Source: Sipunculus nudus
Lineage: Eukaryota > Annelida > Sipuncula > Golfingiida > Sipunculidae
Length of the DNA stretch: 64,000 bases
NCBI GenBank assembly: GCA_026874595.1
Contig: CM049311.1
Span: 33,253,176 to 33,317,175 of the forward strand
Reading direction: 5' to 3'
Part shown: one piece after another, positions 23,158 to 35,929 of the stretch
Numbering within the stretch: position 1 is the stretch's first letter
Layout: each line of letters begins with the position of its first letter
Position numbers and translations under genes: made by a program
The notes under the pieces: generated by a model
The model's input: only the letters and a program-made list of their open reading frames with translations
Told to the model about the DNA's origin: nothing
Database searches by the model: none

Positions 23158-25775
23158 AGCTCAGCTGACTATAAGTCATCTGAGCTATAGTCGTGGTCCA
23201 TTGTCCGTCGTCCGTCCGTCTGTCGTGCCGTCTGTCCGTCCGTCCGTCCGTAGATGTGGCACGTTTTGAAACCGTAAGACCTAGGAATCCAAAATTCAGC
23301 ATAATGTTAGATGTCCCCAAGATCTCCTACCAAGCCGAAAACTGGGTCTTTGCGACTTCATTCCTTTGAGAAATTAAGGAAAAACCTCAATTTTTTATTA
23401 AAAACCTATTTTCACACTTCAGGACTGCCTAATATCAAAACCACTCATCTGTTTTTCCTCATATTTCCTATAAATAATCCTCTATATAATTCCTATGTAC
23501 ATGCCAGAAATTAGGTCTGTATTATATAATTTAAAAAAGTTATGGGCCCAAACATAATGCATTTTGTAAATAATCAGGAAAGAAATTTTATCACTTAAAA
23601 CAAAACTTGTTAAAGCTAAGCACTTTTTTTCCAGTAATATTACTTTTATTAATCAAAATTAAATTGTATACCCAAAATTAGATCAAAATCTTTTAAAATT
23701 TTTAAAATATTAGCAAAAATAAAAAATTGGTACCTTAAATTTTGCCCAACTTTGACCATGGCATGTTTTTTTGCTGTAACTGCTGTGGATTTAATTTTCA
23801 CAGCATGTTTTTGTTAGCATTTCAACTGTTAACACCAAAAATTTGAAACCAGTTGATCAAAAACTGTAGATTTTATTCAAGTTTTCAAGCACCATGTCAC
23901 ATATTGCTAGTGTTATGCAGTTTGCTAGAGCTCAGCTCCCGAGCTTCAGCTCTAAGTTCCTTAAATTTGGCATACAGTTAGATTTCTCCAAAATCCCCTA
24001 CCATGCCAAGAATTTGGTCACTAGGACTTAATTCCTTCGAGATATCAATGAAAAACTTCATTTTTCCATTAAAAACCCATTGTTACACTTTAAGACTGCC
24101 TAATATCAAAACCACTGATCTGACTTTGATCATATATAATATACATATTTTTCTATACATTCTCTATGCACATGCCATAAATGATGTCAGTATTGTGTAA
24201 TTGTTTTAAGTTATGGGCCCAAACATAATGCACTTTGTAAAAAATCAAGAAATATATTTACTCCCTTAACAAGGGCATTGCTGAAGCTAGAGATTTTATT
24301 GTCAGGGATGTAACATTATTTAATCAAGATTCAATTGAATACCCAAAATTAGTTCTGAATTTTTCAAATTTTATAAGTTATTAGTATAAATATAAAATTA
24401 GTACCTTAAATTTTGCCCAACTGTGACCATGGCACGTTTGTTTCCTGAGAGCACTGTTGATATAATTTTCATATCATGCACACATAAGGATTCCAGCTTT
24501 TTAGTTTAGAAAGCTGAAAGAAATTGGCCAAATATTGTAGCTTTTATTAATGTTTTTTTATGAGACCCTGTCAGACTTTGGCTCTCTCCAGCCCCTCTTG
24601 AGTCACCTGTATGTTGACCTTGTTGACCTTTCATCAAATTATGCACGCTTGAGGCGAGAATCCAGGCAGCTTATGGCCAGCCACAGTTGATCCAGGTGTC
24701 CAACCCAACTCATCTAGTAGTTTTAACCAACAACATAACAATAAACAATAAATTAATAAATTTTTCTTGGTTTTTAATAACAAATTAAAGAAAAATAGAA
24801 AAGGAATTTGTTAGTTTATAATAACAGGAAATTAACTTGCAGTTACTGATGATATAAGAATCTTGTATTGATGAGTAGAATGTCACATATTCCAAATAAC
24901 ACCATGCAGTCACCTATGGCATTTTTCAGTTCATTTTTAATGATAAAGAAGTAAATCATATTATTCATTACTAATCATTAGGGATTATATGAAGGAAATT
25001 AATGATAGACAAAGATGCAGTTGATAATATTAATCTAGATTCCTACTGTGTCTAGTGTGTACATTGATGTGAAATTAGTCCAAAATGAATTTTTTACAGT
25101 TATTTTTTAATATAAATAAAAGCCATAAAACCAGGTACTTATGATCATTATTTAAATGTGTGAATTTTGTATATTCTGGATTCTCAAAATCATTGTTTGG
25201 TGAAAACTGAATAAATACCAGACATGGTGCAAATACTTTGTAATTGTATTTAAATACGAATATGATTATGTAGTCCATTATAAAATTTCTTGCATAAAGA
25301 ATGGGAATTCAGGTAAAAATGAAAGTATATGAATACTCGTGCAAATACTTTCAAAATGTATTCATGAATGCATTCATGAATATATTCTTTAATATTATTT
25401 TAATAATCATATCAGTTATATTTCATTTTAAAAAATCACATGATTCTCTTATTATTTTTAATAAAAATTATATTTGGGACAATATTTGTAATTTTTTTAA
25501 TAAATAGTTAAACTCTTATATTATATGTTCTGCTTATAAGTTATATGGCCAAGTCAAAATCTGTGTGACAATAGCACTCCATTTGTTAATAAAATAAATG
25601 AAATCAATCCTCTTCCCGTCTCCAAAGATCCTATCAAAATCATACATAAGCTAAACACCCACAACTCATAATACAGCTTATATTTATTACCACACAAAAC
25701 CAGCATGTGCCTCATTTCTAAAAAATATTTTTTTATCATATATTACAGCTGAGCGTCGTGACCCATAGGTCCCTT
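23158..25775 (+). mobile_element. 2.6-kb non-autonomous Helentron-like element, copy B
   Basis: It is the same family as 19007-22104. The left end AGCTCAGCTGACTATAAG is followed by an ATCTGAGCTATAGTCGTGG hairpin arm and a CCGTCCGTC tract. The right end CAGCTGAGCGTCGTGACC is followed by a short hairpin and CCCTTG. T flanks both sides. Two internal tandem units of about 670 bp are recognisable (for example GACTGCCTAATATCAAAACC near 23424 and 24093). It is in BLOC1S3 intron 3, with the same orientation as copy A, about 1 kb away from it. Confidence 0.65.
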
Positions 25776-27388
25776 GTTCTATTCTAAAGAAAGATACCTC
25801 AGGCTCATAAAGCCATCAGTGTGAATGATTTTACAGTGTGCCAACAATATATAGAATTGGTTTTAATGCATATGCATTTTGTCCATGTGCAATTTATGTG
25901 GACAGTCTTGGTCACTTTACAATTTTTGCTAGATGCAAAATGCTTAGGTTGAGGATTTTTCAGTTGGTACCTCCCATTTTGGATAAACTTTAAGAAAATA
26001 TAATCAGTATTGGCTCATATAAGGATTCCTTTTTAATTAAGCATGTATTGTTCCTTGAAAGGGCCCAGACTTTTTAAGGACTAATAAGGGGGACCTGTTA
26101 CCCCTTCAACTAACCCTTTATCCATCTTGGATGGGTCAGAGGTTTATTGTAAATGGTACTAGGATATACCTACAATCTGTAGAAATACCTTTATTCTACT
26201 GTCACTCCTTATAACTAAATAAGTTAATATTTATGAGACTTCTTCATAATAGTTTTGTAAAAATTGACAGTAGTTCCATAAGCAAGGAATACAAGTGGGG
26301 TTCTAGTAGGGATGCTGTTTCTCATAAATGGGTGTCATATCAAAGTCTAGAAGAGCTGTGTAACCAGAATGCATAATATATATAAAATGTAGTTCTTGTG
26401 GGAAATGGCAGAACTTAGAACTTTATTATTATGCAACAGTGCCATTGATGGCCAAACTGGCCTATTGTGCAGCCACCTTTCTTATATTTTATACACGCTG
26501 TCCATTTAAGAATATATCTTTCCTGTTTCTGGCACATTTTTAATCAAATTTCCTAGCTTCTGGGACATTTAACTGCATGATCAATCCCAGAAAATCATTT
26601 CATGCATGACAAGTTATCCTGTGAGTTTCTTGTTTCCATTGGAACCTGCAGATGGCACCACTGTGCTTAACAATTTATAGAATATTAATACCATTTCCTG
26701 GCTGCTTCACTATTCCTCCCATACCTGCTCTTAATTGACAAAACAGGTGTCACAAAATAGCTAAAATATCCATTACCATATACCATAATGGTGAAATGTC
26801 CCTTAAAATTGCTCTCAGCTGTATTTACAAGAGTCTTGAATTGCGACATTGCATTTCGCTCTCTGCAGTCTAAACCCTACACAAACTCTTCCTTACATCA
26901 GTGTAACCGGTTAATCTACACTTCTGGAGACAGATCAGTCATTAGACATTAATACACCACTGCAGTGAAACCTTGTTACCTATAAACTAACTTCATTAAC
27001 AGAAAAAAAATTATTTATCTGTATATCAGAACAGAACCTGAACATTGTCGCCTTCATCTATGTAGCCGGCTTTTTTTATTTCAGTGTGAAGTTTTACTCA
27101 GATCTGTTTATATTTAATATGTTAGATCTTTAGAACAAGTGTCTTCACTTAATTAATTTTAGTCATGACTCTTTGAATTCTTTTTTATGAGAAACAGAAG
27201 GACGGAGAAGGAACAGACAATAATAATATATTTTATATAATATTTACATATTACAAATAAATAATACTGTAATAATTTTAAACATTTATCATTAATTTTC
27301 ATTGACATAATGAAGTGAGATTAATTGCAGATAGACACAAGCAACTTGAGTAGAAGAATCACATTACAGTGACAATAATACACTCATT

Positions 27389-28059
27389 TTAAAGCCAGCT
27401 ATTCACCTGTCTTAATCTGTAGAATTTATGTTTGTCTGACTTATTAATGAACTTAAACTTAATGAAAAGGTTCTTATGATGCCTCTGTGATTGATGTATG
27501 AGTCTGTTTATCTACAAGTTGTTAGAAAACTCGGTAATGTGCCTATGTTGACAAACAAACAATAAATACATGTCACAAAAAGTGGTTACAGTTGTTTGCA
27601 TATGTGCAGAAGTTGAAAGGTCATGTGTTGCAAAACTCTATTTGGTTGTCTGACTTGCGACCAGATGCCCTTGTGTGTTTGGGTTATTTTGGCAGGCCCC
27701 ACATGTTATAAACAAATGCATCTTTATGAACAAAATGAACAGCCTGTACACCTTGGTATTGGTCTTTTCTGGTTGTTGGTTGCATTTGTGTGGAAGTTGA
27801 AAGGTCACTAGCTGCAAATCGGCATTTATTAAACTATGGTTTGTCTGACTTACCTCCTTTTTGATTGTGATTGGATTGTTTTGGCAGGCCCCCCACATGT
27901 CATAAACAAATGTATATAAACAAAACGAAAAGCCTGTGCTATTTGGGATTGGTGTTGTCTGGTCTCTTTTAATAACAGATTATAGGGATTATCTTATAAT
28001 ATTAATATTATATTATACTAATATTAATATGTGTTCAGGATCGGAATAGGCCCCTTTAA
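27389..28059 (+). mobile_element. TTAA-flanked MITE, 671 bp
   Basis: The element begins TTAAAGCCAGCTATTCACC and ends GGCCCCTTTAA, with TTAA at both edges, as expected for piggyBac- or Kolobok-type insertion. Inside, two units of about 190 bp repeat GGCAGGCCCC and ACATGT(T/C)ATAAACAAATG. Relatives lie at 57860-58131, 62463-62906, 62903-63358 and, inverted and decayed, 40665-41030. Its right end is 55 nt before BLOC1S3 exon 4. Confidence 0.65.
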
Positions 28060-28114
28060 ATTGTAAAGATCTGCAAATGACTTAATTTGATGTTTGATGT
28101 GATCTTTATTACAG

Positions 28115-28236
28115 GGAATAAAAACTGTGCCTTCCATGCAGACCTCACTGCCACTCTAGGTCAGGTCTACATGTCAGCTGCCAAAGAACTCAAGAACACA
28201 TCCCAGCAACTAGTCAAGTCCAAAACCATGGTCCAG
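28115..28236 (+). CDS. BLOC1S3: BLOC1S3, exon 4
   Basis: The exon encodes residues 73-112 plus the end of codon 72. It contains ADLTATLGQVYMSAAKEL and ends QQLVKSKTMVQ, the first part of the conserved helical region of BLOC-1 subunit 3. Acceptor TTTATTACAG and donor GTCAGT flank it; it ends in phase 0. The human counterpart has the same spacing of hydrophobic residues around the shared VY pair. Confidence 0.9.
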
Positions 28237-28479
28237 GTCAGTACTTAATGAAATGTCAGACTGGTTCAAGCAAGAACATATCTGTTAAACCATGGTTGAA
28301 GCATTGTGCTACTTCTGTAGGTGAAAACGTCCTCTTCGCATGTTCATTGGAAAAAAAGGCTTGTATATCATTTAGGCCAGCAAAGGTGATTGTTTCACTT
28401 TTAAGGGCTTGTATGTTACTAGCACACATGTTAGATAAATCAGCCATAGAGTAAGGAAAAATGTGTTTCTGGATATGAC

Positions 28480-28700
28480 CTGAAATTTTGACTTTCAAGG
28501 TCATTCTCAAGGTCACACCCATAAATGGGCCAGTCAAGGTCGATTTTAAACTGTTGTTGACACTGCTTGTTCATATCAGGCATCCATGCTACATCAATCA
28601 ACCAAACACTGATGGAAAAAGTGTAGGAGGATGCCATCCTCCATTTTATCAATTAAGGCAATTTTCAAGGTCATTTTCAAGGTCAAACTGAAGAAAATTA
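28480..28700. repeat. AAGGTCA-rich repeat remnant
   Basis: The phrase TCAAGGTCATT(T/C)TCAAGGTCA occurs near both ends (about 28495 and 28665), with CAAGGTCGATTTT between. It looks like part of a dispersed element with internal tandem repeats, but its limits are not clear. Confidence 0.4.
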
Positions 28701-29529
28701 AACCTGAACAGGTATAGTGTTTCTCCATCAATAAAACCAAAGTATATTGGGTAACCTTAGACTTGAGAGTTATTTATGTGTCAAGTGCAATGTACACACA
28801 CAGCACGTAATAATCATGATCAAAATTTATTACACTTAAATGTATGAAAATTACAACTTAAATTGTGTTTTCCGTATTACAGTAATGTGTTCACTACCCA
28901 GAAGCAAGATATTTAGAAAGGGATAAAGCGGTACTATTTATGTGTTTCTCAAAGTGTCTTTAACACCTCTATCATTTTATATTAGTCATAATATTGAATG
29001 CTTAAGTATGAATGCATTGTGTTTTAGTGCAAATAGGATCATTTAATGCCATTTATCGCCAACACAAGCTCTTCAGGCACCCAAATAAATATTGGATCCT
29101 TGGATCAGTGCATCACAGACCGTGACACAGTATATGCTACCATGGCTGCACCAAGGACCTTCCAGGTTTCGATAAACTGTCATTTAACAAAGTTTGGACA
29201 CCAGAACTATTTGAAAAATAATGGCTGCCCTGTCAATGCTGAGGTGGTAGCCAGTATGCCCATTATATGTGGTAAAAGCAGGTTCTTTCGTTATATATTA
29301 TGGTTACAAGTACACAATTTAATAGATGCCCTTTTAAGGTTCAGTGTTAAATTTTCTTGTTTTGTTTTTGTGCTGAAAGGTGTTTAAATTACTATAGGTA
29401 TCACGATCTATAATCAATAGATGGGTATAAGAAATAGCTACTGTTGTTTGACTTGGCACTGCACCTTATCTTTACTTTAAATCCAACTTATTTTAAAAAC
29501 ACTATGGGAATGTTAAAAGGTGGTTCTAT

Positions 29530-30937
29530 TTAGTCTGGGGTACAGGGAACCAGTTACAGATTGAGTTCGCATTTCGTCCCGGTTGACCTACTTTTGACTG
29601 TTTTACGGCTCCTAAACTTAGAAAATTTCATGAAAAATAGAAATTTTCATGACAAATACACATGTACGGACTTTTTTTCGCAATGCCTGCAGATATTGGC
29701 CTGATTTTTTGTGTGTGGGCAGATAATGACCAGTTACAGATTGAGTTCTCGTTTTGTCCCAGTTGACCTACTTTTGACCGTTTTACGGCTCCTTAACTTA
29801 GAAAATTTCATGAAAAATATAAATTTTCATGACTAATACACATGTACAGACTTTTTTTCGCAATGCCTGCAGATATTAGCCTGATTTTTGGTGTGTAGGC
29901 AGATAATGACCAGTTACAGATCGAGTTCGCGTTTCGTCCCGGTTGACCTACTTTTGACTGTTTTATGGCTCCTGAACATAGAAAATTTCATGCAAAATAG
30001 AAATTTTCATGACAAATACACATGTACGGACTTTTTTTCACAATGCCTGCAGATATTGGCCTGATTTTTGGTGTGTGGGCAGATAATGACCAGTTACAGA
30101 TCGAGTTCGCGCTTCGTCCCAGTTGACCTACTTTTGACCATTTTACAGCTCCTTAACTTAGAAAATTTCATGAAAATATAAATTTTCATGACAAATACAC
30201 ATGTACTGACTTTTTTTTGCAATACCTGCAGATATTGGCCTCTTTTTTGGTGTGTGGGCGGATAATCACCAGTTACAGATTGAGTTCATGTTTTGTCCCA
30301 GTTGACCTACTTTTGACCGTTTCACGGTGGTCTAACATAGAAAATATCATAAAAAAGTGCACATGTATGGACTTTTTTTTGCAATGCCTGCAGATACGGG
30401 CTTGATTAAAGGTGTGTAGGCAGATAATAACCAGTTACAGATCAAGTTCTTGTTTTGTCTCATTTGACCTACTTTTGACCATTTGACTGCTCCTGAACAT
30501 AGAAAGTTTCATGAAAAATAGAAATTTTCATAACAAATGCATATGTACCAACTTTTTTTCCTCAATGCCTGCAGATACCACCCTGATTTTTTATGTGTGA
30601 GCAGATAATGACAGTTGCAGATCGAGTTTGTGTTTCATCCCGGTTGACTTACTTTTCATTGTCTTACTGCTCCTAAACATACAAAATTTCATGAAAGACA
30701 GAAATTTTTATGGAAAATGCACATGTATGGACTTTTTTTCACAGTGCCTGCAGATACTGGCCTGATTTTTGGTGTGTTGCTTGATAATGACCCGTAACAG
30801 ATCGAGTTTGCATTTTGCCCTTGTTGACCTACTTTTGACCATATGACACCTCCTGAACTCAAAAATTTTTTCAAAATTTAACAAATGTTTCTAATTTGCC
30901 CCAGGCGGGGGCATTCGTGTCGTTCCGACACATCTAG
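29530..30937 (+). mobile_element. 180-bp tandem array with Helitron-type 3' end
   Basis: About eight head-to-tail units begin CCAGTTACAGA or a variant at 29550, 29730, 29910, 30090, 30269, 30431, 30611 and 30791. The period is 179-180 bp, apart from one 162-bp unit with a deletion. Each has TTGACCTACTTTTGAC, AATTTTCATGA and GCCTGCAGATA. The right edge has a perfect hairpin (GTGTCG, 3-nt loop, CGACAC) followed two bases later by CTAG and then T, the layout of a Helitron 3' end. No matching left terminus is seen, so the element is probably 5'-truncated. No protein is encoded. Confidence 0.7.
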
Positions 30938-31337
30938 TCTTAATGTAACTTTTGTTATCCTTACCAAAGTATATCATTGGCAGGCAACTGTGAGGGAGTG
31001 CCTGTCTGGTAGATTATAAACATTTGTAATTTGTGGCTTTAATGTAATTATGCAGTTGTACAATCAACACTTTGAAATCATATATGATTAATCTGTAAAT
31101 CACTTTGGCTGTCTTTTGATAATGATTTCAGTTTAGATACAGTGAAAATGTACAGAGTCAAATATGCTTCAGCTTATTAGTATTTAATGCATTAGACTAG
31201 GATTGTCTTGTTGGTATCTTTATGCCCTTTATGTCCTGTACACCACTTTTTAGAGTACCCTTTATTTAATATACAACGTTTTTGGTAATGACAACTTAGA
31301 GAAAAACTCTAAGTAACTATCTCAATGCCATTTCAAC

Positions 31338-32208
31338 TAGGGTTGGGATGGTTACTGGTATACGGTATTATCACGATATCTCACAGCCACGGTTATCATA
31401 CCGTCAACTTTCCTATTATCGCGATATCACAATATCAATTTTTGTTCACGATTATGGTTCACAGACAAGCCATTGAATTATATATTTCTGGAGAAAACTG
31501 GCATCATAAGAGTCTGTCCATGTTCAAAATAAATGTATTTCCAAGAATCACATTTATTTTTATAAACCACATGTATTTAAATACCTGTGTGTCGGTGGAA
31601 CCGTGTGCTTACGGACTTCGGGAAATGTCCGGAAATAGCAGGATGAATCTTAGAGGACAAAAGCTTGAGAATTCCAGGAGAAAATAACATTATAAAGAAG
31701 AGCAATAAACATATTTATGCTTTTATTGCATGGAACGATAAAACATAAAAGTGTCACCATTGGATCGAACATTCCTTACGGGTTGCATATTTTGCCATAT
31801 AAAATTGGATTGGAATATTTAGCCATGATGGGTATGACACGCTCTCCGAAAATTCCGGGATTATCCGGCTTTTTTGTAACTATAGGAATCTGGTGAAACG
31901 TTCTGACAAGTGTGATTTGACGATTGGGGCAGGACTTCCCGCGTCTCAAACTTACACACCTGCAGCGCCTTCATGCAACTTAATCACTTAATGAGTTAAT
32001 TTGTGGTACTGGCACAATGGATATAAATAATATTAATAGTTAACCCCTCGTATAAAGTCAAGAATTTAAAGGTGGTTGTTATTAATATCATTATTGATGG
32101 CTTATCAATGCTCTTATCTAATATGAAAAATATCGCGATATCACGGTATATCACGATAAAATTTGAAAAATCATCATGATATCAAAAACCCATATCGTCC
32201 CAACACTA
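31338..32208. mobile_element. Non-autonomous hAT element, 871 bp, 8-bp target duplication
   Basis: The element begins TAGGGTTGGGATGG and ends CGTCCCAACACTA, inverted copies with a few changes. ATTTCAAC is repeated exactly on both sides (31330-31337 and 32209-32216), the 8-bp duplication expected of hAT transposons. The subterminal parts are full of ATCGCGATATCAC-type palindromes on both arms. The interior has no transposase. It sits in BLOC1S3 intron 4. Confidence 0.85.
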
Positions 32209-32654
32209 ATTTCAACGTATACAGGATCAATATTGGTATGGTAACAAAGCATTTATTTTGTTAAACTTTAAAGCGTACACAACATATACCATTTTCCTTT
32301 AAAACATTACAGTACACATTCCGGTTCAAAGTAACATCTTTTGGATGCAAAAAAAAAACACTGAAATTTAATCTAGGTAGCAGCCCATGTGTAATATATA
32401 TTACTATATAACTTCTGTTGGTATAAGGATTTTAGCAGCTTATATGAGGGTTGTTTAACTCAAATAAACACCACATCTTATATGAACAGTATACAGGTTA
32501 ACTAATAAGCAAGGTTAAAATAATAGTGCATGGAATATCACCAAACCTTCTTGATGCTATATTTGAACTCGCTACTATAATAAATAAAAGGTATAGCTGT
32601 AGAGGGCTATATCCATTTAACAAATTATTATTATTATTATTATTATTTGTCATT

Positions 32655-33600
32655 GTATCCGCCAAAACAGAGTTTTGCGGATACTGTGTTTTCAGGCCGC
32701 CAACCACGTAGGTATCCGGAGAACTCCTCCGTAACCGCTGGGCGGAATTTTACAAAACCCGGGATAATGTTCGGGTCACATGTGAACTGCTGCGCCCCGA
32801 TTTTGTTTTGACCTCTGACCTTTCCTCTGCGCTGTGCGTCCTTTTGTGCGTCTGTTTCCATGGAAACCGTTTGACGGATCAGGAAAATTTTTTTGCACAA
32901 ATGTAGCCCTTGGAGAGCTTTATAACATACACAAAAAATGGTGGCGCCACCTGCAACCAAGTTTGCACAGTGTCCATCTGTTAGTCTGCCTTGGGTTAAA
33001 ATCACTCATATCTCTGCAGTGATTTGACTAATTCACCTGAAATTCAGCATGCATATACATCCTGGATGGCTTGTCTGATTTTATGACAGGTGGCGCCACC
33101 TACATTCACGTTTACGCTGCAGACATCCAAGCTCATATCTCGGGAACCGTTTGACCGATTGGGCCAAAATTTTGCATGTGTATAGATCTCACATAGCTCT
33201 TTATCCTACACAAAACTGGTGGCGCCACCTGCAGCCATTTTTACACAGCTCCCGTCTGTTTGTCTGCCATGGGATAAAATCACTCATATCTCGGCAGTGA
33301 TTTGACATATCTGCCTAAAATTTTGCAGGTTTATACATCCCCGACAGCTCTCTTGATTTTATGACAGGTGGCGCCACCTGAATTCTAGTTTATGCAGCAG
33401 ACATCCAAGCTCATATCTTGGGAACTGTTTGACCGATTGGGCCAAAGTTTTGCATGTGTATAGTTCTCACATAGCTCTTTATCCTACACAAAACTGGTGG
33501 CGCCACCTTCAACCAATTTTGCACAGCGTCCATCTGTTTGTCTGCCACGGGCTAAAATCACTCATAAACATGTAGTGGTTTGACTTATCTGCCTCAAATT
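32655..33600 (+). mobile_element. GGTGGCGCCACC-repeat element, copy 1, 3' truncated
   Basis: It begins GTATCCGCCAAAACAGAG followed by TTTTGCGGATAC, a 5' hairpin. Palindromic GGTGGCGCCACC sites follow near 32940, 33090, 33218, 33367 and 33497; alternate sites are about 279 bp apart, defining the tandem unit. The terminal hairpin and CTAG end of copies 2 and 3 are missing, so the 3' part is lost. Same family as 35930-37109 and 41324-42169. Confidence 0.7.
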
Positions 33601-35929
33601 TTGGACTCGAGTACTCGGTAAGTATTACCCAGACTCAAGTACTCCTTTCATCCCTACCAGTAATCACTATCACAAATGAAAAATTTGCCAAATGCATCCA
33701 TTTGAGAATTGATCTGCTTCATGGCAGAAAGAAAGAAAAAAAAGAAAGAAATAGGTTTAAACTGCAATGGAAGGAGAATAACTATTTAAAAGTGACAACA
33801 AACTGACATCTATAGCAAAACCATGTCTATAGCAGTGTCATAGTCATCAGCGCCCCATAGTGATCACAGTCGTATAGCAAACAATAGTTTTCTAATGTGG
33901 CCCATGCATGATAAAATGACAAGGTTTAAGTCTGCACATTTAGACATCTCAGAGAAGAGTGAGAGACAAACACACAAACAGGAAGACCAGACTGGGTACA
34001 GTGCAAATATAGGATAACAAACTCAGTGAAATCCCAGCCTTAAATAGTAAATTATCTACATATATTTACCCATTACTAATTAATAAGTTTGCAAAACTAA
34101 TTTTCATTTGCAGTCAACAAAACAATTTTATATGATGGACATCTTAAATGAAAAAAGTGGCCTGTAATACACCAAAGAAGGAAAAACTGAAATTTTATAC
34201 CTCGTGACCTTGATGATCTTCAAAATGATATTAAAATTCAAATTTTGCGATGGCATCCACTCGCATCTTTTCCACCTCCTAAGACTGGGAAGATCCCACA
34301 GGGAATCCTGCTATTAACATGTGATGCTCTAAATAATAATTCTAGAGGCCTTTTCAGAGTTTGGCTGGCCCACTATCAAGCACATATCAGATCTCTGACC
34401 ATGGTTAAAGCAAATATGCAAGTAGAGCTTATCCTATAGTTCAGGTAAGGACTTTAATAAAACAGTAGTTCAGGTAACTCAGGTCTAAATACACAAATCA
34501 AATGTTTTCCAAAATAATGTCACACTTCAGGTCATCTCAGGAAAATAGTGTAATCAGCTATTACATAAAAATGACTATTCTGAACTGAGCCATAACATTT
34601 CCAAACTGATCATTTGAACATCATGTTGCTTGACTGTAATTTTACAGGCAAATAACATAGGTCAATCTATGATATAGGTAATTAAGTAATTAAGTAATTA
34701 AACTAATGCATACTTAATGTTACTGATAATTAATCTGCTGGGGAAACTTTATTTATATCCACCTTTTTTGATAGAAGATTCCTGTTGAACATAATTTGGG
34801 TCTCATGATTTATAAGGTATAATCATTAGGCCACAACAAAAATGTATTGTTCTATGGACTCTAGTAAAAAAAATATGGTGTGAGCGGGCAAATTTTTTTT
34901 TCTTTTCATATTTTTATTGGATGAGATACAATACTTTGAATTATGTCAGGTTACCTAGAAAATGCAAAAATTTGCGAATGATCAACACAAAATTTAGTCT
35001 ATTTTCCATACCTTCAAAAATTCTTTTAGAGAAACTGTTCCACAGCACAATTTAGCAACACTACCAAGGACCTTGTTTTTATTTTTTTTAAATTATCAAT
35101 GAGAAGTGGGAGCAGTAAATTGGTAGAAAATTTTTTTTGTATAGCATTATGTTTTACTATTAATTCCATTCAAGACTTCAGTTACAGCCAACCCAGTTGT
35201 CCAATATTCACACCCCTTGCCTTCCTCCATAATAAGCATAAGATTTTTTTTTGTATGGACCATGCAGCAAAAAACTGACAGTATGATCCAATCCATCCAA
35301 TCCATTTAAGTAAAAAGGTTTTCAAAACAATGGGATGACACATACATAAACACAATATATTTATCATCTTCACATTTTTTTTATCAGTTATTTTCTCTGT
35401 ATTTTTTTATGTTAACTAGTCATCTCCTCTGTCCATTTACCACTGGTTAATCCCAACAAACAAGCCACATCATTTGTCTTTTGCCAGATGAATCATATTT
35501 CCACATTTACCTATTCTCATTTTAACAATATTTTTCCTTTATTTATTATTCATTTATTTATTATTCTTATTGCCATAAACTTATTGACATACATAGTACC
35601 ACCTGTTTTGCTAATAGCATACTGTTCTGCACCATAATGTATTAACATATATTGCTCACTTGATTTGTTTCTAATATGTACATACATAGAACACGGTGTA
35701 TTATTGATTAGAACATGGTAGCATGACAGGTGTACACTACTGCCACCTGTTGAAGATAATGTTATGTTCACCACTGAAGTTTAGTAATAACACCATATCC
35801 TAGCAGGGGGCGCTTGTTAATAAACTCTTTCCTAATTTTGCACACGTAATGCCTGTTTATTAGGGCTATAGTGGTACACCAGTGCACTGTTAAATTGCGA
35901 TACTTAATCAGGTTCACTTCAGTATAATT

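Noticed and set aside
29046-29387. 113-codon open frame in BLOC1S3 intron 4
   Set aside because: No recognisable motif, no splice-site or phase support, and surrounded by repeats.
29530-30937. CRISPR-like array
   Set aside because: The 180-bp units are contiguous tandem repeats without unique spacers, in animal DNA; the terminal hairpin fits a mobile element.
31325-31687. 120-codon open frame
   Set aside because: It is almost entirely within the hAT element at 31338-32208 and translates its palindromic arm; no transposase motif.
32643-33005. 120-codon minus-strand open frame
   Set aside because: It lies within the GGTGGCGCCACC element, and similar frames recur in its other copies with stops at different places; no protein family is recognised.
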